Below are positions 54,901 through 64,000 of a DNA stretch of 64,000 nt, in pieces. A model generated the notes under the pieces. The model was not told the DNA's origin. It was given only the letters and a program-made list of their open reading frames with translations, and searched no databases. The DNA comes from Kalmusia sp. IMI 367209 (Eukaryota; Ascomycota; Dothideomycetes; Pleosporales; Didymosphaeriaceae), in assembly GCA_027946365.1 (NCBI GenBank), contig JAPEUQ010000007.1, positions 2,136,774-2,200,773 of the forward strand. Direction: 5' to 3'. Positions within the stretch are counted from its first letter, which is position 1. Every line of letters begins with the position of its first letter. A program made the translations under genes and the position numbers.

Positions 54901-56610
54901 AAGTTGAGTGAAAGGTAATATTAATAATTAGAGATATTATTTATTTTCTAATACTACCTCTGATACTACCTTGGCTTATAAGTAGGATGACTAGATGCCC
55001 TGAGCCAATAAGAATAGGATGGAGGGCGTAGAGAACGAACTAAAGGACTATTTATATATCTATAAATTATCCGCGTTTATATAGTAAAAACTTAGGAGTA
55101 AGCTAAACTATATAGAACCCAACTCTTACTGACACCCACCTTTAATAACTATAGAATAGGACTATAATAACGGACGATAGGTACCATATCTAATATAAGG
55201 TAATATTTATAGGAGACTATACCTTCCCTCTAGCCGCGAAAACGTAACGTTAGATTAATAACTATATAATTAGTGTATATAGAAATATATTCTAGAGAGG
55301 AGTACTCTGGGTCCCTAAATGGGAACCTCTAATCACCACCCTAATTTAGAGGGCGCACGAATCAACAATAGCCGGCCATCTAGAAAAGAATATAATATTT
55401 AAGCTATTATGATGGGACTACCACTAGGATAATATATTATAGAATATAATAAGATATATATAGAACTATTACTACTTTAGAGCATATATTAACTGTAGAA
55501 AGTAATAGGACTATTATAGTTACTCTTAATCATGAACTAATATTAGTCTTAGATCTCTATAGACTTTATAATAGACCTGCTATACACCTCTACTATAACC
55601 TATATTATCTACTTATAATAACGGACCGGCTGTCCAAATTTATATAGCTAGAGGTAATGAAATTAATAAAGGCTAAAGATTACGCGGAATGCTTCTAAGA
55701 TATATAGTAATGATTTTATAGGTTTCTTAACTTAATTATCACTAATAGAGGATCAGACTAATTAGAAAATTCTAGACTATACTTTATAAAAAAGTAGATA
55801 CTAAATAGCTATTATCTACCGCCCACTACCCCTAGACTGATGGCGGCACGGAACGTTTAAACTAAAAGATATAAATAGTTCTATAAATAATAGTAAACTT
55901 TAAATAAAATAACTGGTGGAATGCCTTCTAGCCTACTAACTTATACTTAATAATTAAAATTTTAGTGTTACTAGGATGTCTTTGATACTACTACTAAATG
56001 GATACTATGTGGACCTACTTAAATATATCCCTATAGAGGACAAATCCCGCCATATACCTATAGAATAAGTGGTCCAGTTCCTTAACTACCTAAAGTAGAG
56101 AATAGTATTAGTCTAAGCCATAATTATATTTACCTAATAATAAACTATAGAGTAGATAGACTCCTTTTATAGACTAGTGGAATGATTCTAAAAAGGTAAT
56201 AAAGTCTAGTTCTCTATATATAATATTAAAAACGAACTAGTCTAAAAAAGTTAAACTAACTTTAGATAAAATATATAGTAGTAGATATACCCTTATTATT
56301 TATAGTAATACTAGACCTTCCCAGAAACCTCTATAAAACTATATATATAGATTTTCTAGAGCGGGCCGCAACCGACCTACTCCTAAGCTAGACGTAATAT
56401 AATCTATAACTAGACCTAACTCTAAAACTAGAGGAGGAAAATCCAGACCTATATAAATGGGAGGTGGAGGAGATACTTAGAATATAAAATATATAAGGAG
56501 GAGACTAATAAGCTCTAGTAAAATAATTAGGATAGACTACGCTAATATAGGTCCCACTTAACAACGTAGTAGATATGGAAGCGCTAGACTAGTTTAAAAC
56601 CCTATAAGGG
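51950..56610 (+). mobile_element. Ty3/gypsy chromovirus remnant, RIP-degraded, plus strand
   Basis: The polyprotein domains occur in the usual order. A Gag-like region lies at about 52,150-52,900. A protease remnant has LINIGC at about 53,104-53,121 (the LIDSG active site after RIP). Reverse transcriptase spans about 53,870-54,480, with APVLLTPKSKK, LARAPTTF and VYLDNILIYTKG at 54,210-54,245 (YLDDILIY). An RNase H end lies at 54,780-54,900 (AWKLELISIRDPFTIL). Integrase has an HHCC region at about 55,347-55,490 (AHESTIAGHL, then NYYYFRAYINCRK) and the block YPxTDGGTERL at 55,818-55,862. A C-terminal chromodomain-like stretch lies at about 56,457-56,605 (WEVEEILRI, ALVK, VPLNNVVDMEALD). Many in-frame TAG/TAA replace Gln and Trp. 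LTRs and exact ends were not found. Confidence 0.9.
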
Positions 56611-56735
56611 GACGTCTAAAATAACGACGGCCCAAAGAGGAGATTAAAGTAATACTTAGGGGTGAAACGATGCCAGTAAGGTAGGGTTAGGTTGCCCCCA
56701 GAGGCGAAAAAGTGGTGCAAGGACGACCCATAGGG
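56611..56735. other. Transition from AT-rich to GC-rich sequence
   Basis: RIP-like composition fades between about 56,620 and 56,690. There is no gene. It may be the 3' untranslated part of the retroelement. Confidence 0.5.
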
Positions 56736-57300
56736 GTAAAGACCCTGTAGAAGACTGCCCTGGGGCAAAGACTTCGGCAGACTGCCAGGAGTAAAGACTC
56801 GGCAGACTGCCCGGGGCAAAGACTTTTGGCAGACTGCCGTAGGAGTAAAGCTATGGAAGACTGCCCCCGTGGGCAAAGACTCTGGCAGACTGCCGTAGGA
56901 GTAAAGACTCTTGCACTGCCCCGGGGCAAAAGACTCTGGCAGACTGCCGTAGGAGTAAAGACTTACGGAAGACTGCTCCCGGGGCAAAGACTGGGCAGAC
57001 TGCCGTAGGGTAAAAACTGCCCCGGGCAAAGATCACAGACTGCCGTAGGAGTAAAGACTTGCGGAAGACTCACCCCGGGGCAAAGACTCTGGCAGACTGC
57101 CCTAGGGAAAAGACTTTACGAAAGACTGACCCTTCTGGGGCAAAGAGGCAGACTGCCGAGTAAAGATTTATAAGCACTAGACCTACTCCGAACTAGTTTA
57201 GTAGATAGACTCTGCGGAAGACCACCCCCGGGGCAAAGACTCTGGCAGACTGCCCCTGGGGGCAAAGACTTTGCGGAAGACTACCTCAGGGGCAAGAGGT
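56736..57300. repeat. GC-rich minisatellite with GGCAGACTGCC palindromes
   Basis: About 17 half-units of 26-32 bp alternate between two forms. One is GGCAGACTGCCGTAGGAGT followed by AAAGACT; the other is CGGAAGACTGCCCCGGGGC followed by AAAGACT. Together they make a unit of about 57 bp. GGCAGACTGCC is a perfect inverted repeat and CCCCGGGG is another, so every unit could fold back. The last units are interrupted at 57,165-57,215. Several overlapping open frames on both strands arise from the repeat and are not taken as genes. The array is not RIP-mutated although it abuts a fully mutated block. Confidence 0.95.
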
Positions 57301-57362
57301 TCAAACTAGACCCATAGATTTATAAGCACTAAACCTACTCCCGATTAGTTTAGTAGATGACA
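57165..57362. repeat. Two direct copies of a ~45-bp sequence bracketing the last minisatellite units
   Basis: GATTTATAAGCACTAGACC followed by TACTCCGAACTAGTTTAGTAGATAG at about 57,165-57,210 recurs at about 57,317-57,360 with a few transitions. Three minisatellite half-units lie between. Confidence 0.85.
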
Positions 57363-57444
57363 ACTCCATAAAATCGACGTTGTATCTTAAAAGACCCCAC
57401 TCTCCCTTTACCTTCTAATCTAATCGCACCCAGAGCTACCTACC
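57363..57444. other. Short 5' flank of the ParB-like gene
   Basis: A pyrimidine-rich stretch at about 57,395-57,420 (CCCCACTCTCCCTTTACC) precedes the start by some 25-50 nt and resembles the CT-rich tracts often found just upstream of fungal start codons. No TATA box is clear. Confidence 0.35.
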
Positions 57445-59298
57445 ATGAAGCGCAAAGGCACAAATGATACAAGAGTAACAAAAAGGCAACGTACAACGAT
57501 TAAGGAAGTCAGAGAGGTAGATTCCCTCTACGATCAAGCTGCGCCATACGAACTGGCAACAGCTAGATTTCCGATCGACGCGCTCAGCCCAGATTGGAGC
57601 CTCGGTATCAATCGACCTATCGATGAAGCGCATAAGCGTCGCCTCTATGAGATTTTCAAAGAGGTGGGTGTCCTTCGGCGAGATGCAAGCCATCGGTTAC
57701 AGGTTGCTTGCTCCAAGGCGCAAGTACAGCAGATGCTAGACCACCTTCACCAGGAGGGCCAGGCTCAGACTACCGTCGCTTCAGGCGAGAGCGGTAATGA
57801 GGATAGTACGAAGTGGCCATCGTTCAAAAGCTGGGATAGCGTAATTGGAGAAAAGGTAGAGCTTATCGCGGGCCATCATCGAGTGGAAGCTTTCAAAGAG
57901 TATCTCCGACATTTTCGATTGCCGGAGGAAGAGCGTTGGTGGGTATGCAGCATCTACGACAAAGGTCAGTTTCACCCCCTACTTGTGTCAGCCAAGGCAA
58001 GCTAACCCTAAGAGGTAGATACGCTTCCACCACACCTGCGGATCAAGCTCCGTGCCAATCGAGAGGATACCATACTTCCAGATAACCATGGCCAGATCTG
58101 ACCGAATTAGCAAGCCTGTGTTTCCTATACGACGGCTGGCTACACTATGGCGGAACACCAGTTGAGCCCTATAATCACGAGATGGTGCCGTACTCGATCG
58201 GACAGGCAACCTTTAACATCTCCACGTTTGAATGGATGGCAAGCTGCAGGATAGACGATGTGAGCGCAAACCCAGGCTGAAACCCCTTACCCATCCCATG
58301 CTAAGCGACACTGGCAGTATTGGTTCGCTGCCTTTGACGAGGTTATCGAGCTTACCTCGGAAATCCGCGACCGGTGGGGACTGGTGGTCCAATTGGCCGA
58401 TTGGACCGAGCTGGCCAGCTTACCGCAGACACGCAGCAGAGGTGACGTACAGGGCCTATTCTATCCTAGCCTCGAGCCCGACGCGGAGCCTCACCCGTCC
58501 AGCAGTCGCCGAAGAGATTTCTTCTCAACAGCGAGCGACGATGCATATCATGGCTTGCATGGATGGGTGTCTGCAGAGCCAGGTAGACGCTTCGTTGACA
58601 TCCAGGCGCTCCTCAAGACTAGGAAGCAGGAAGGGAAGCTCATGAGCATCTTGATGACGCACATCAGCCAGTGGTTGAACCAGGAGCCTGCCAGGGTCCT
58701 CGACCGTGAGAATAACAAGCCCGCGTTACGGAAGGACTTGGTGCCTGCGCTGCGAGAAAGGCATGGAGAAGAGGCAGAAGCTACCTCGCGGATCCTCCAG
58801 CAACGGGTCCTCGACTACGTGCGTAAGAATGGAAAGGAGTATACCAGCACAATGCTTGAGCACTATCTCCACGAATATCCAGCCAGACACGAAAACGCCT
58901 ACAGCGCACGCTTCAAGCACAAGGTGGAGGAGACGCTACTCATCGTCGCAGACTTCACGGGGCCAGCTCTCCGGCACAAGTACCTGGCCGACTTCCTTCC
59001 GGAGGAGACGTGCGCGACCAGCGCAGATCTTTCACCGACGATCGCCCAAATCGCGCGTACGCTCATCTGCCAAATCCCAGAAGTCGCCAACGACCCAGCA
59101 CTCCAGTCGAAATGCGCAGGCCAGAAGCTACTTGCGATGATGCAGCCAGTGATCCAACAGTGGATCTCTGAACAATACGCAGAAGCGCCGGGCAGTCCCA
59201 GCAAAGAGGAGCAGTCGTCAACGGCTGAGGGGATGGAGGTAACGCTCGAGACGGCTGAGGGGATGGAGGTGACGCTCGAGACGCTCCCAAAGAGCTAA
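57445..59298 (+). CDS. ParB/sulfiredoxin-like domain protein (DUF3723-like layout), spliced, frame-damaged
   Basis: The ATG at 57,445 has A at -3 and is followed by a basic, nuclear-localisation-like N-terminus (KRK..KRQR, residues 2-16). Residues about 139-170 read ELIAGHHRVEAFKEYL, then EERWW, the GxHRxxA motif of ParB-like folds followed by a double Trp. From memory fungal DUF3723 proteins share this layout (GxHR..A, then WWTVDLY). Intron 1 is 57,965-58,012 (GTCAGT, CTAAC branch, AG); intron 2 is 58,260-58,317 (GTGAGC..CAG). Exon 3 encodes YWFAAFDEV to the end, with HYLHEYPARHENAYS and IPEVANDPALQSK. Within exon 2 the frame is broken: one G is missing near 58,099 (TGA where the other copy implies TGG), about 88 nt are absent near 58,119, one G near 58,164 and two bases near 58,186. 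The gene is probably non-functional as written, unless these are sequence errors. DNA binding or cutting is inference. Confidence 0.75.
59221..59280 (+). repeat. 30-bp in-frame tandem duplication near the 3' end of the ParB-like gene
   Basis: ACGGCTGAGGGGATGGAGGT followed by AACGCTCGAG occurs twice with one difference and encodes TAEGMEVTLE twice. The RIP copy has both units as well. Confidence 0.95.
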
Positions 59299-59628
59299 GC
59301 ACACCCACCCTAACCCAGGGCAAGGAGTATCCACGGCGCATCGGCAGCGTAGGTCTCCATCTCCCGGAGCGCAGGCGGCATCACATAGGCACGGATCTGC
59401 TAGATGGGGAGCGCCAGTCCCACAAACCACCTAGACTATATATCATCTCCCAGACTTTGCATGTTCAGCGCCAGTGCGGCTGGCGATTCAGCGTTAATGA
59501 ATGCATGACGTCATGTTTTTTGCTTCAAGTTCCTTTCCTTGCAGCTTTGAGGGCAAGGGGCGAATCGGTGCCTGCTCTGCCGCCTTTCACCCTGAAAGTA
59601 GCCCTCCCTCCATACTATTCTATCAACG
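59299..59628. other. Intergenic region between the two module genes
   Basis: This is about 330 nt in the GC-rich copy but about 700 nt in the RIP copy. The two copies match next to both genes (for example CACCTAGACTATATATCATC at 59,429-59,448) and differ in the middle. It presumably holds the terminator of the first gene and the promoter of the second. No clear TATA box was seen. Confidence 0.5.
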
Positions 59629-62600
59629 ATGGACCCGTCGTTAGACGAGGTAATTAGGTCCGCCTGGCGATGTGGACCAGTGGCTAAACTTTTCACCTAC
59701 CATCCCTACAACGCCTACACCTGCACCTACGACGCCTACACCTGCACCTACAACACCTACACCTGGACCTGCACCTACAACACCTACACCTGCACCTGCA
59801 CCTGCAACACTTGCACCTACAACACCTACACCTGGACCTGGACCTGCAACACTTGCACCTACAACACCTACACCTGACCTGCAACACTTGCACCTACAGC
59901 AATGGCAGCTTGTCCGAGATTTCTGAAGATGACGCCGAACCCTGGGACGACGTCACGCCTTACGAATTAAGGCAGGATGATGGCGAAGGTAGTTTTGGCG
60001 ACGAAGAACAGGTGGTCGTAGCATCTGAGCAATATGTATGGAAGATCGACCATACAAAGGGGGATCACAAGTTCAAGGGTAAGCAACGGGTGCGTAGGGA
60101 GAACCCGTGCAGCCACTGACTACGTAGCAGTGCAAGACTTCATCGCAGCGACGGAGCGCACCTCTTTCAATGGTAGCCACGCCACCGACATGCTGCAAAG
60201 GCGATACACGCTCGACTATGGAAGCCGAAAAGCCGGCTCACGAGCTGCAGCACTGGAGGACGACTACATACCCTCCTTCTTCCTCGACCTTCTCATAATC
60301 GTCGGCCAGCCGCTAAGGCCAATCACGCGACAGTCGAGCCGGTTCTTTGATAACATAACGATGAGCTTCAAGAACTGGAGGGCCCCGTACAGCCACAAGC
60401 ACATCCATGGACTGTCGTTCGACCTGGAGCACCGGACGTTCCGGCTGGCAACCGCCGCCACAAGGGAGGCCTGGTACATCGTCATGCACCCAATCGCTAA
60501 CCCGCCCGAGGGCTCTGACGAGAGGCGAGCTTCGAACGTCGCGAGAAGGCATCCTGGCACAGCGCCCTAGAAGACCACCACGCGGAATTCTGGCCTCGTA
60601 CATCAAGCAGATCTTCCTCATCGGCGAACTGCTGGGCGAGGGTGTGGAGCCGTCGTGGAGGCTAGGCGATCCGCGCACGCAGAAGATGACCGTCAACAAG
60701 TGGATGCTGTTCCAAGAGAAATTCACAGCAGAGTGGCCCGCATACGTCAGACGGAGCACGCGAGACGCCTTCTGGTTGGAAAACGAGCCGGCGTTCCACG
60801 CGTACGACTACGGCGCGAACATCGAGATCGAGGTAACAGAGCAGCTACGATCGGTGCCAAAGGAGACCCGACTTCGATCCAGGGAAGACGAATCCGACTC
60901 ATCAGACGAAGAGACCGGGAGACCGTAGGGCAGGAAGATGTCGTTGCGTCCGACGAGCTGGCTGGGAGCGAAGTGCCGGAGGCCAGCGACCCTCACGTTA
61001 GCTACGACTACCAAAGCCTCTTCACCGGCGGACTCGACCAGCTGAGAACGGAGTTGGAACAAAAGTACATCCTCGACAACATCGAGACCGTCTCCTATGC
61101 GCTAGCGGTCGATATCAATTGCCTGGATGGACGGTCCCCAGACCCACGTGGCGATAGACCGGCACGCTGTCTCCTGGCCGATCGTAACAAGGTTCTCAGG
61201 GAATATCGAGGGCGCCGAGACTTCACCTTCTACCCGCTTGCGTTCCATCCGGCCTACGGCACCGCCGTCGGCGCAGCCGCCAGCGTTCCTCACAGACAAC
61301 CTCCTCGCAGTCATGCAGGAAACATGAGCTACCAGCACAACGGAGCAAACGTGCTGAAGTACGGATACTTTCAGGCGTACTCCAACATCAAAAGGAGCAT
61401 CCGACACGGGCCCGACGACCTGCTCGCTACCAAGGGCGTCGCAACCGCGGCGCTGGCGCTCCCCGATCGCGATGGAGCACTGCCTGCGTGGGTGGCGACG
61501 AAGCGGAATCGCCTCCTGCAGCACCTGAGAGGGCAGCTGACGCCCAACGACCCTGAAGCGTCCAGGCCCTTCGCTCGCGAGCGGCAGCGCATCAGGCAGG
61601 CCATCCAAGAGGAAGAGTATGCCTTCAGGATGGAGCAGGTGCTCTCCGTGCAGGCATCGAGGCTGAACGAGGACGGGCGGAGCTTCTCCGCCATCCTCAC
61701 CCCCATCTTTCAGCTGATGCGTTTCTTCCTCGAAGAGTCGCAATGCTATACACATCTCTTCCGCTCCTTCACGCCATCCGTGTTTCCTGGCGTTCTGGCG
61801 TCCTTTGCGAACCTCTTCGCGCAGGCGATCGACAGCCTCCACGCTCGATTCGAGACCACCGGCTCCAAGGGACTATGCGTGGCGTTGGCAGAGGGCGTGT
61901 CTGCCCTCGATCGCCTAGGCAGCTACTGCTTCACCGGCTTCCCAAGGTCCCTGATGGGCTCGGTGCTCGCCCGCTCGGGACGATCGACAGCATCGAACAG
62001 GGCGGATGGCGTTCATCGACCCTGGGTGCTCAGCCTGCAAGGTGCCGGCCACCTCAGCCTCACGCAGTGGCCTCGATGCGGGAACGGACGGCCTACCCTG
62101 ATGCACATAGCATCCATCGCCTTCCATTACTCGCCGGAGGTCGCAGCCAGCTGCCACAGCGAGGCGTGGTTCAGGGAGCTGGGCGGACTGCGGGTGCAAG
62201 GGCCGAGCGGTGCTGGGAGGTTCATCGAAGAGGTGCTGCAGGAACTCTGGAAGCCTCAGATGATCACCTTCATCACCAGCCGCCTCCGTCGAGCGTTGAA
62301 CGAGGGCAGTCGAGGCCGAGGAGGGGGCGGCGATGGTCCGGAGATGCTACGGCTGCTAGAAGAGCGACGGGAGCAGGTGAGGCAATGGGCACAGAGCGAG
62401 ACCCTTCTCGTGGAGTTCGACTCCCAAGCGCCGTTCCGGCCGTCGTGAAGAAGCCAGCTAACCATCATGGGTTGCAGGGAGTACCAGTCGATCGTTCCCC
62501 ACTGCTCGGTACGGAGGACGGCCACGCCTCCATCGTATCCCCGACCGCGCGACGCGACTTCGCGCAGGACCTGTACGACAGCTGCATGCAACGCGACCAG

Positions 62601-63261
62601 CAGCAGGAGCGGCGAGGCCTGGCAGCCTCAAGCGCTTGGCCATCGAGGCGGAACACCGGGCGAAGCGACCATCGCTACGGCAGAGCGTGATCGACTTCGG
62701 CTGCGAGTTACCCTTCCGCGTCATACCGCCGCTGATAGAGGATGGCTTTCGACGGCACGAGAAGCTCTTCGCGACAGGCAACCGCGCCGTGCCAGAGCAC
62801 TACCAGACAGCTCATCAGTGTCTCGCTGAGTGTCTGGGCGATCCGCTTTGCGATCTGATGCTCATGATGGTGTTGACGCTGGCCTCCTCGTCCGTAACGC
62901 CTACCGTAGCACCCAAAGCGCGGGCGTTCAGCGCGGGCCTAAGAAGGAGACCAACTCGTTCGCAGCAAGCCTGGTGACCAGGATGCTCTGGTTCCTGCGA
63001 CCCGGATCCTTTCCTTGGGACGACGGTGATACGGATAACGCGGTACTGCGGGTGTCGGAGATGACGAAGAAGATTGGTAAGTTGGCAAGAGGCAAGACAC
63101 GGACAGAGCTAACGGCCGACGCCGCAGAACACAAGGGAGTCAGCAATCGATTGCTACGAGCTAGGCTGATAGAGGTCTTCGAAACAATCGAGACAGTCCG
63201 CGCAATAGCGAGGTCAGGCTTCAGGATCAAGGAGTCCTGCTCGGTCGACGAAAGGGCTTGA
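59629..63261 (+). CDS. Very large unrecognised protein of the module, interrupted by frameshifts
   Basis: ATG 59,629 has A at -3 and G at +4. After a repeat (59,693-59,890) the coding frame reads SLSEISEDDAEPWDDVTPYE up to 60,078. An intron at 60,079-60,130 (GTAAGC, CTGAC branch, CAG) leads into VQDFIAATERTSFNG. Coding then continues to 63,261. A second intron with branch GCTAAC and acceptor TTGCAG near 62,493 bypasses a TGA at 62,446-62,448; its donor is unclear. Readable stretches include FFLDLLIIVGQPL, IKQIFLIGELLGE, an acidic EDESDSSDEE, FSAILTPIFQLMRFFLEES, HIASIAFHYSPEVAAS, VIDFGCELPFRVIPPLIED and LWFLRPGSFPWDDGDTD. The frame shifts near 60,590, 60,914, 61,255/61,320, 61,977, 62,010-62,025, about 62,610 and 62,943. 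At nearly all of these the RIP copy has one base more and stays in frame. About 210 nt are also missing near 62,605. Expected length is over 1,100 residues. I recognise no family; a transposase-like or other mobile-element role would be speculation. Confidence 0.7.
59693..59890 (+). repeat. CACCTACAACACCTACACCTG-type minisatellite inside the large gene
   Basis: CACCTRCAACACYTRCACCT units of 6-bp periodicity are combined into units of about 18-48 bp. The three plus frames give Thr-Pro-Ala, Tyr-Asn-Thr/Cys-Thr or His-Leu-Gln repeats. The frame leading into the downstream protein is the His-Leu one, while the frame from ATG 59,629 is the Tyr-Thr one. A unit with one base missing near 59,874-59,880 (CACCTGACCTGC) switches frame, so the encoded repeat is uncertain. 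Confidence 0.9.
60079..60130 (+). other. Intron in the large gene
   Basis: The 52-nt segment begins GTAAGC, contains CACTGAC as branch site about 14 nt before the end, and ends AGCAG. Splicing joins HKFK to VQDFIAA through a split Val codon and avoids a TGA at 60,117-60,119. Confidence 0.8.
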
Positions 63262-64000
63262 TGTCCCTTCGATCGGATGCGGCAGGGTTTATAGGTTTAT
63301 CTTCCAGAGCACTGATCCTATCTGGGTTGAGCGCTGCACTTCCATCATAGTAGACTCGTAGATCAACTTCGCTTCCATGAACGATCATCAAGGATAGACC
63401 ATCGTAGATACCGTAGTTACAATAGACCATGCTCTTGAATACGTTCGCCCACGGACTCGTCTAGCACCTATAGCAGGACGTGAACCCCGTCATGGAAACG
63501 AGTAGGATCAGTGCCTGATCATATGTAACGCGTGGATGCTTTGCAGTCCTTCGTGATGCCGAAGAGACATGGTATTAGGATATATGATAGCACCAAAGCG
63601 TTCGTCGCGCCAAGCAAGCGATAGATCGATACCTGCACGTTTATATAACCATTCTGTCGTGTACACACAACGTTGCATGGTACAGTGGTGGTAGTGTAGG
63701 ATTTTTTAGTTCTTTCGTAGAGAGCATACGCATGAGGTGCTAGACTAGCTGCGTTCCCGTCAGGAACGGAGCTATAGCGATCCTGGCACGCCGCGAATGG
63801 AACTGCGAAACCGTCTGGGGCGGCCACTCTCGCAGCACCATCGGCACCCACTATAGCAGGAGGTCATCCCCTTCGTCCTTTCCGGAATAAATACCCGCCC
63901 TCAAACCGTAGCTTTTGAGACTACCATTCAAAGTACGCTATGCGACAATTCGAGATCATGAAACACCTACCTGGGACCTTTTCCCATCCTTCTCATGCTG
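63262..64000. other. 3' flank of the module, still part of the duplicated segment
   Basis: No gene was recognised; a minus-strand open frame at 63,519-63,851 has no counterpart supported by the other copy. The sequence matches the RIP copy from about 6736 to 7970 except for roughly 320 nt absent near 63,720-63,740. The match continues to the last base, so the module or its flank extends beyond the window. Confidence 0.6.

Noticed and set aside
56616..57036. Overlapping open frames of 60-137 codons on both strands in the GC-rich minisatellite
   Set aside because: They follow the repeat period, use unlike frames for the same DNA and show no family motif; the repeat explains them.
56736..57300. 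CRISPR-like regularly spaced palindromic repeat
   Set aside because: Half-units are contiguous variants of one another with no unique spacers, and the genome is fungal.
57445..58012. Bacterial origin for the ParB-like gene
   Set aside because: It has spliceosomal introns with fungal branch sites, and only a short motif resembles ParB; transfer from bacteria is not needed.
59629..63261. Programmed frameshifting in the large gene
   Set aside because: There are too many shifts, at ordinary G/C runs, and the RIP copy has the extra base at nearly all of them; loss of bases is the simpler reading.
63519..63851. Minus-strand open frame of 110 codons
   Set aside because: It lies in the 3' flank, is not supported by the RIP copy and has no recognisable motif or intron structure.
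592..64000. Whole window as a Starship element bounded by the two module copies
   Set aside because: No DUF3435 captain, no short terminal repeats and no target duplication were seen. The direct copies are partial and the interior is mostly ordinary transposons.
57363..64000. tRNA or rRNA genes in the GC-rich part
   Set aside because: No A-box/B-box pair with a cloverleaf and no rRNA-like conserved tract was found by eye.

Overview
The window looks like a filamentous ascomycete (Pezizomycotina-type) genome carrying a strong signature of repeat-induced point mutation (RIP). Short GT..AG introns of about 50 nt with CTAAC/CTGAC-type branch sites, fungal retroelements and a Fot1/pogo transposon support a fungus. 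From about 600 to 56,600 the DNA is extremely AT-rich, CpA is scarce, TpA is everywhere and reading frames are riddled with TAA/TAG, as expected from C-to-T change on both strands. No species can be named.

Layout. (1) At 2-225 is the 3' part of a spliced gene for a divergent histone H3-like protein that is not RIP-mutated. It is followed by telomere-like CCCTAA repeats and inverted repeats (about 446-583). (2) From about 592 to 7,970 lies a RIP-wrecked copy of the segment found nearly unmutated at 57,836-64,000, in the same orientation. (3) From about 8,000 to 56,600 is a heterochromatin-like block of decayed repeats. It holds a Ty3/gypsy element on the minus strand between two 348-bp LTRs (12,607-19,473), roughly 110-bp tandem repeats (22,060-23,090), several smaller repeat arrays, a wrecked minus-strand reading frame with a Walker-A-like motif and an 11-residue repeat (36,960-37,850), a remnant resembling the C-terminal half of an SNF2 helicase (46,300-46,800), a Fot1/pogo-type DNA transposon with TA target duplication (47,663-49,741), and a plus-strand Ty3/gypsy chromovirus with a C-terminal chromodomain remnant (about 51,950-56,610). 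(4) A GC-rich minisatellite (about 56,740-57,300) marks the switch from AT-rich to normal base composition. (5) From 57,445 to the end is the GC-rich copy of a two-gene module.

The module encodes a spliced nuclear-looking protein with a ParB/sulfiredoxin-like GxHR motif (similar in layout to fungal DUF3723, by recollection), then a very large protein (about 59,629-63,261) that I do not recognise. The two genes lie on the same strand in both copies, so they travel together. Comparison with the RIP copy, in which base changes dominate but the frame is mostly kept, shows that the GC-rich copy carries many one-base losses at G/C runs and two larger gaps of about 88 and 210 nt. It is therefore either a decaying gene pair or a sequence with homopolymer assembly errors.

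The strongest lead for something undescribed is this duplicated two-gene module, its opposite fates at the two ends of the window, and the divergent histone H3 at the left edge.
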